Shown here: positions 43,701-64,000 of the stretch, piece by piece
Layout: every line of letters begins with the position of its first letter
How positions within the stretch are numbered: position 1 is the first letter of the stretch
From: Atopsyche davidsoni
Taxonomy: Eukaryota; Arthropoda; Insecta; Trichoptera; Hydrobiosidae
NCBI GenBank assembly: GCA_022113835.1
Contig: JAILWY010000010.1
Location: forward strand, 11,687,501-11,751,500
Direction: 5' to 3'
DNA length: 64,000 nucleotides
Notes under the pieces: generated by a model
What the model was told of the DNA's origin: nothing
Database searches by the model: none
Seen by the model: the letters and a program-made list of their open reading frames with translations, nothing else
Made by a program: the position numbers and the translations under genes

Positions 43701-46700
43701 TTTTCAATGCAATAACAAACTTAGTTGACTGCCTTTGGAGTTTTCAACAATTTAGGTGTCGAGTTTCTGCACTCACATTGAAAAACTTTTTCAACTCCAC
43801 AAGCACACACATTCCTCCGCAGCAAAAGAACCTTTATAATATTTAATTTCCTATATTTTGGGAAGACAATTGGGTACAAAACACTAGTACTTTCGGAACT
43901 CTTCAGCTGTAAGAGATTATTGAACTTAGCTACATCTTTTCAATAATCTATAATACTCTATTGTTAAATCTTATTGACCTACAAGCTTGTTTTAAAAAAA
44001 AAAAAAAAAAAAACAAATACTCTTAAAGGTATTTTTATCAGGGGACATTTAAATAAGACTCCTATACTAGAATTTATGTGTATGTTACAAAGAATTACAC
44101 TCATTGCAAGTAAATAGTTTATTAAAATCCTTTGTATCAGTTAATATCTTTAGCAGATAATGATTATTGCATAACCATGATTTAAAACAACTATGTAATG
44201 AAAATTAGCATAGTGAATGCTAGTAAAAAATTTCAATTCTTATATCCACATGCCTGAACGAATGAATAAAGCAGACATAATCCTCATAGAGTGTTACTGA
44301 CCCCAAAAATATTTATTAAATAGTAAAGTATTTTTATAACAAAAAGTTAAATACAGTGACTGAATATTTCTTAAATTAATTAGAAGAACAAAAATTCAAA
44401 ACAAAAAGCCCAATATAGGAAAACTGAAACTAAATTTTATTTTTCATATTAATAAAATATTTTTAAACTTTACTATACTAGGTATATTTATATATATAAA
44501 TGAGGATATAAAAAAAGTTTCTTTAAAATATTTTAGGACAAGTATTTAAATATGATTAATCAATAAAAATGATATACTATAACCAAAAAGCATATTATAT
44601 TTACAGCACAATTTTACACTCTCCCATAAGGTGACTGTCTGGTAGATTCTACGACATGCGAGTGCTGTGTAGAGTAAATGCTCAACTCAGCCATCAGGAG
44701 TAGCTTGACGCACAGCAACATGACAAGCAAGCGTGCAGCGACCATGCATGTAACCTTGCCACAAGGGTTGTACGGTTGTGTCTCATTTACCTCTCATTAT
44801 ACCACTTGTATCACAAATATTCTGTAGGCGACTAAATTGTGTTTTACAATGATACTTTAGTACGATGTCCATTGGAACTGGAGGACCTTTCCGCCATATG
44901 ACCAATTCAACATACATTACCATGATTTACAAAAACTTGTTAATTTTCAGTTTCCTGTAAAATTGAGATTGTGTGGCAGTTGAGTCATTTACACTTTCCA
45001 GCATTGTTATTTAGCCTGTTCGCTAGCAACTTAAGTTATGATTATTGATGCGCATTTATAAACTAAGAGTGGAAGTTTTAACTATCCTTTTAACTTTTCC
45101 ATTCATCTTTTATTAAATCAAAAGCTTTTCAATTATCTTATATTCTTGTGAATATCTTATATTATATTGATGTTCTAAAACCTTTACAAATTATCTTCAG
45201 AAATATTTTATTAAAAATATTTATAGAAATTTCAATAAAACTCAATTTAATAATTATAAGGATGATAGATTGCAACACGTATGTAATAAATTATTTTTTC
45301 TATTTCATTGATTCAAATAGTGCAAATTGCGGCAGCAATTGCCAAAGATACAGACCACAAGCAGCATGCAGCCCTAACCCACTAGCTGGGGACTCACTAC
45401 AACACTATCCAAAAAATTGATGTTATATTTTGTTTAGTCCCCTATCACTATGAGCATGTCTATGTATCCTTGCTTTAATGATTTTTTCATCATACTGAAT
45501 TCTAGATATATTTAAAATTGATAATTAACTGTGGATCCATTTGAATATATATTTTTTTTGCATATACTTTATTATTAAATCAGCAGCCAGATGAAATCCG
45601 TAACCCACATATAGTACATTTGACATAAAGAAAAAAACTTTTATATGGCATTATATTTCTCTTGTATTATGAATTTCTATAATCAATGAAAATAGAAAAT
45701 ACATAATCCGAATCAAGCCATCCAAGGATGAACTGTGCTTGTGTCTTACTGAATATACAGTTCTCTTTAAGACGTGAGTTGGAAATGTTTCACTGGCCAC
45801 TGTTTAAATTATGGATACCCACAAGAAATACAACTACTTATGATTGGCCAAAGAAAGTTAATAAAAATATCAAGAATGCTTTTTAACATTTATTAGTAAT
45901 AATAAACAGGTATTATTTTACAATGGAATGATATAAATAAGAATTTTATATCATTTAATAGCATACAATCTATGCACTATCAGTTTACTTAATAGTAATC
46001 GACATGTAAGATTAAATACTTTATAGCTAGTCAAATAAAAGTAATAGAAAACTATATCTATAGTGAACCAAAAATGTACTATGACCCAAAAATACGTTAT
46101 ATTTTAGGTGAGAATAGAGAATATATTATAATCATGATACTCCTATAAATCCTGTTAAGGGTGGAGTTATGCTAATATACTTTTAATAATATTGTTATGT
46201 GACTAGTTATCTTACGAAAGACCTGACAGAAAGCACTTATGCTTTTTCATAGAGAAATTAAGAGAAACGTATAGAAGTATCAGGTCTAATGAAATTATAG
46301 TTACATAAAACAAAATATACTAGTTGGCTCATTAATCTATACGGGTTCATGTATACCAATGGGGACAAAATTGTGTAACTAACTTTCAAATTTACTACAA
46401 TATGAATTAGTACGATTTTAGTTTTTTCATATCTTTTGATACAGCCACGGCAATCATCTTTCAAGTTATCATAAAATTATAACTTTCTTTTATCGAAATT
46501 ACCCAATTAAACTTTAAAAAAAAAAAAAACCTTACACAAATCTAAGGCTTTTTTCCTTGTGGAGTCTTTCCTTGAAGTGAAAATGAGCTTAATATTTAAT
46601 GACATGAGAAAATAGTAAAATTATAAGTATGTTCTTAAATTTTTATCAGTCATATTTAGCAATTAAAAAATTGCTAGAAATTTCTAATCTTGCTTCAGGT

Positions 46701-47185
46701 GACTTTAACAATTAAGTGTGATATCAAGCTAGATATCAAAATATATTAACAATAATGATAAAAAATAGAGACTAACCACTTCGGAAAAACCTGTGATATA
46801 CTTTGTTTACATTCTCATTGATGTAAAAACTCGCAAGCGCAATGTAATAAAGTAGCACTACAATAAATTTGCTGTATATCACCAAATACACTTATTATCT
46901 ATAGAAAAACATAAACCACTGTGAGATCTCAAATACTCAAGAATATTTGGTAAGTAGTCAGTTGGCTCTCGGTAAGTATTTGAAGTGCATGACAGCACTT
47001 ACATAACTATATCTCTTACAGTAAGTCGCCGGCAACGCCAGTTACATATAAACTTTTAAAAATCCATCCTATCAGGGTGATAGTTAGACAGCAACATAAA
47101 TTAAACAAAATATAAAGTGTTACTTAAAATAACTGAACATTTAGAAATCCGCAGCTTAAGTAAAAAAAAATTTAGTCATTGGACC
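40767..47185. other. AT-rich 3' flank of polyhomeotic, probably including its 3' UTR
   Basis: No open frame with protein-like composition. The part next to the ph stop codon is probably 3' UTR; AATAAA hexamers on the minus strand occur at 45889-45894 and 45568-45573. Homopolymer A or T tracts occur near 42478-42491, 43990-44013 and 46516-46530. A block near 44620-44810 is less AT-rich and could be a conserved UTR or regulatory segment. Otherwise nothing is seen. Confidence 0.5.
45889..45894 (-). promoter_or_regulatory. Candidate polyadenylation signal for polyhomeotic
   Basis: AATAAA on the minus strand about 1.3 kb downstream of the ph stop codon; a second one is at 45568-45573. Either would give a 3' UTR of ordinary insect length. 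Sequence alone cannot choose. Confidence 0.3.
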
Positions 47186-63790
<16,605 letters not shown>

Positions 63791-64000
63791 CTGAAAAAAA
63801 GCATATAAAGCATGTTTTATAAGATTGTAACCTTACATTGAAAATAATATATTTATAAAAAATATTTCATTGACGTTGAAAATGGTTCCTGCATGTATTT
63901 GATACTAGTGGCAAGTAAGTCAGGTTTGATTTCACCCAATATTGACTACACTAGGACAGCTATATCATATAGTATTAACTAGAGCCCTGTGATTGAAAAA
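63791..64000 (-). other. Partial upstream intron
   Basis: AT-rich; the acceptor of the preceding intron ends at 63791. The next upstream exon, and presumably the start codon, lie outside the window. Confidence 0.6.

Noticed and set aside
42478..44013. Poly-T and poly-A tracts as retroposon tails
   Set aside because: No target duplication or recognisable body next to them.

Overview
The window reads as insect nuclear DNA: strongly AT-rich, spliceosomal introns with GT...AG ends, long TA microsatellites, small DNA-transposon remnants and no operon structure. Lepidoptera is my best guess, but that is inference and not shown by any marker here. Almost everything that can be read as a gene lies on the minus strand.

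Right part (47.19-63.79 kb): a polyhomeotic (ph) orthologue, a core subunit of Polycomb repressive complex 1. I could chain 24 exons with consistent phases, giving 2078 residues and a stop codon. The 5' end, including the start codon, lies beyond the right edge. The chain holds a long Ser/Thr/Pro-rich N-terminal exon (least certain member), two poly-glutamine blocks, several blocks recognisable from Drosophila Ph, the HD1 box, an FCS zinc finger and a C-terminal SAM domain. The introns carry a 1.29-kb terminal-inverted-repeat element, a partial copy of the same family and a minisatellite.

Middle (34.3-37.0 kb): one GC-rich exon of 883 codons begins an acidic, low-complexity protein that I do not recognise. 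It has a possible PP1-docking RVxF motif and CxCxCH-type cysteine clusters. A second convincing exon lies 25 kb downstream (9461-9628) in matching phase. A possible last exon (3228-3283) and a possible cassette exon (26160-26285) also fit the phase. If so, this gene covers about 34 kb, mostly intron.

Left part (0.2-34 kb): apart from those exons it is AT-rich DNA broken by 100-300-bp GC-rich islands, three TA microsatellites, a 10-bp minisatellite, palindromes and a near-perfect foldback element (28.4-28.6 kb) related to the elements in the ph introns.

Between the two genes (37.0-47.2 kb): a GC-rich upstream region, a deleted hAT transposon with an 8-bp target duplication (39965-40766), and the AT-rich 3' flank and probable 3' UTR of ph. 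I saw no tRNA, rRNA or CRISPR. No gene function here depends on neighbouring genes in the bacterial sense. The strongest items for follow-up are the unknown large-exon gene, its possible cassette exon, and the transposon family with its small cysteine-rich ORF.
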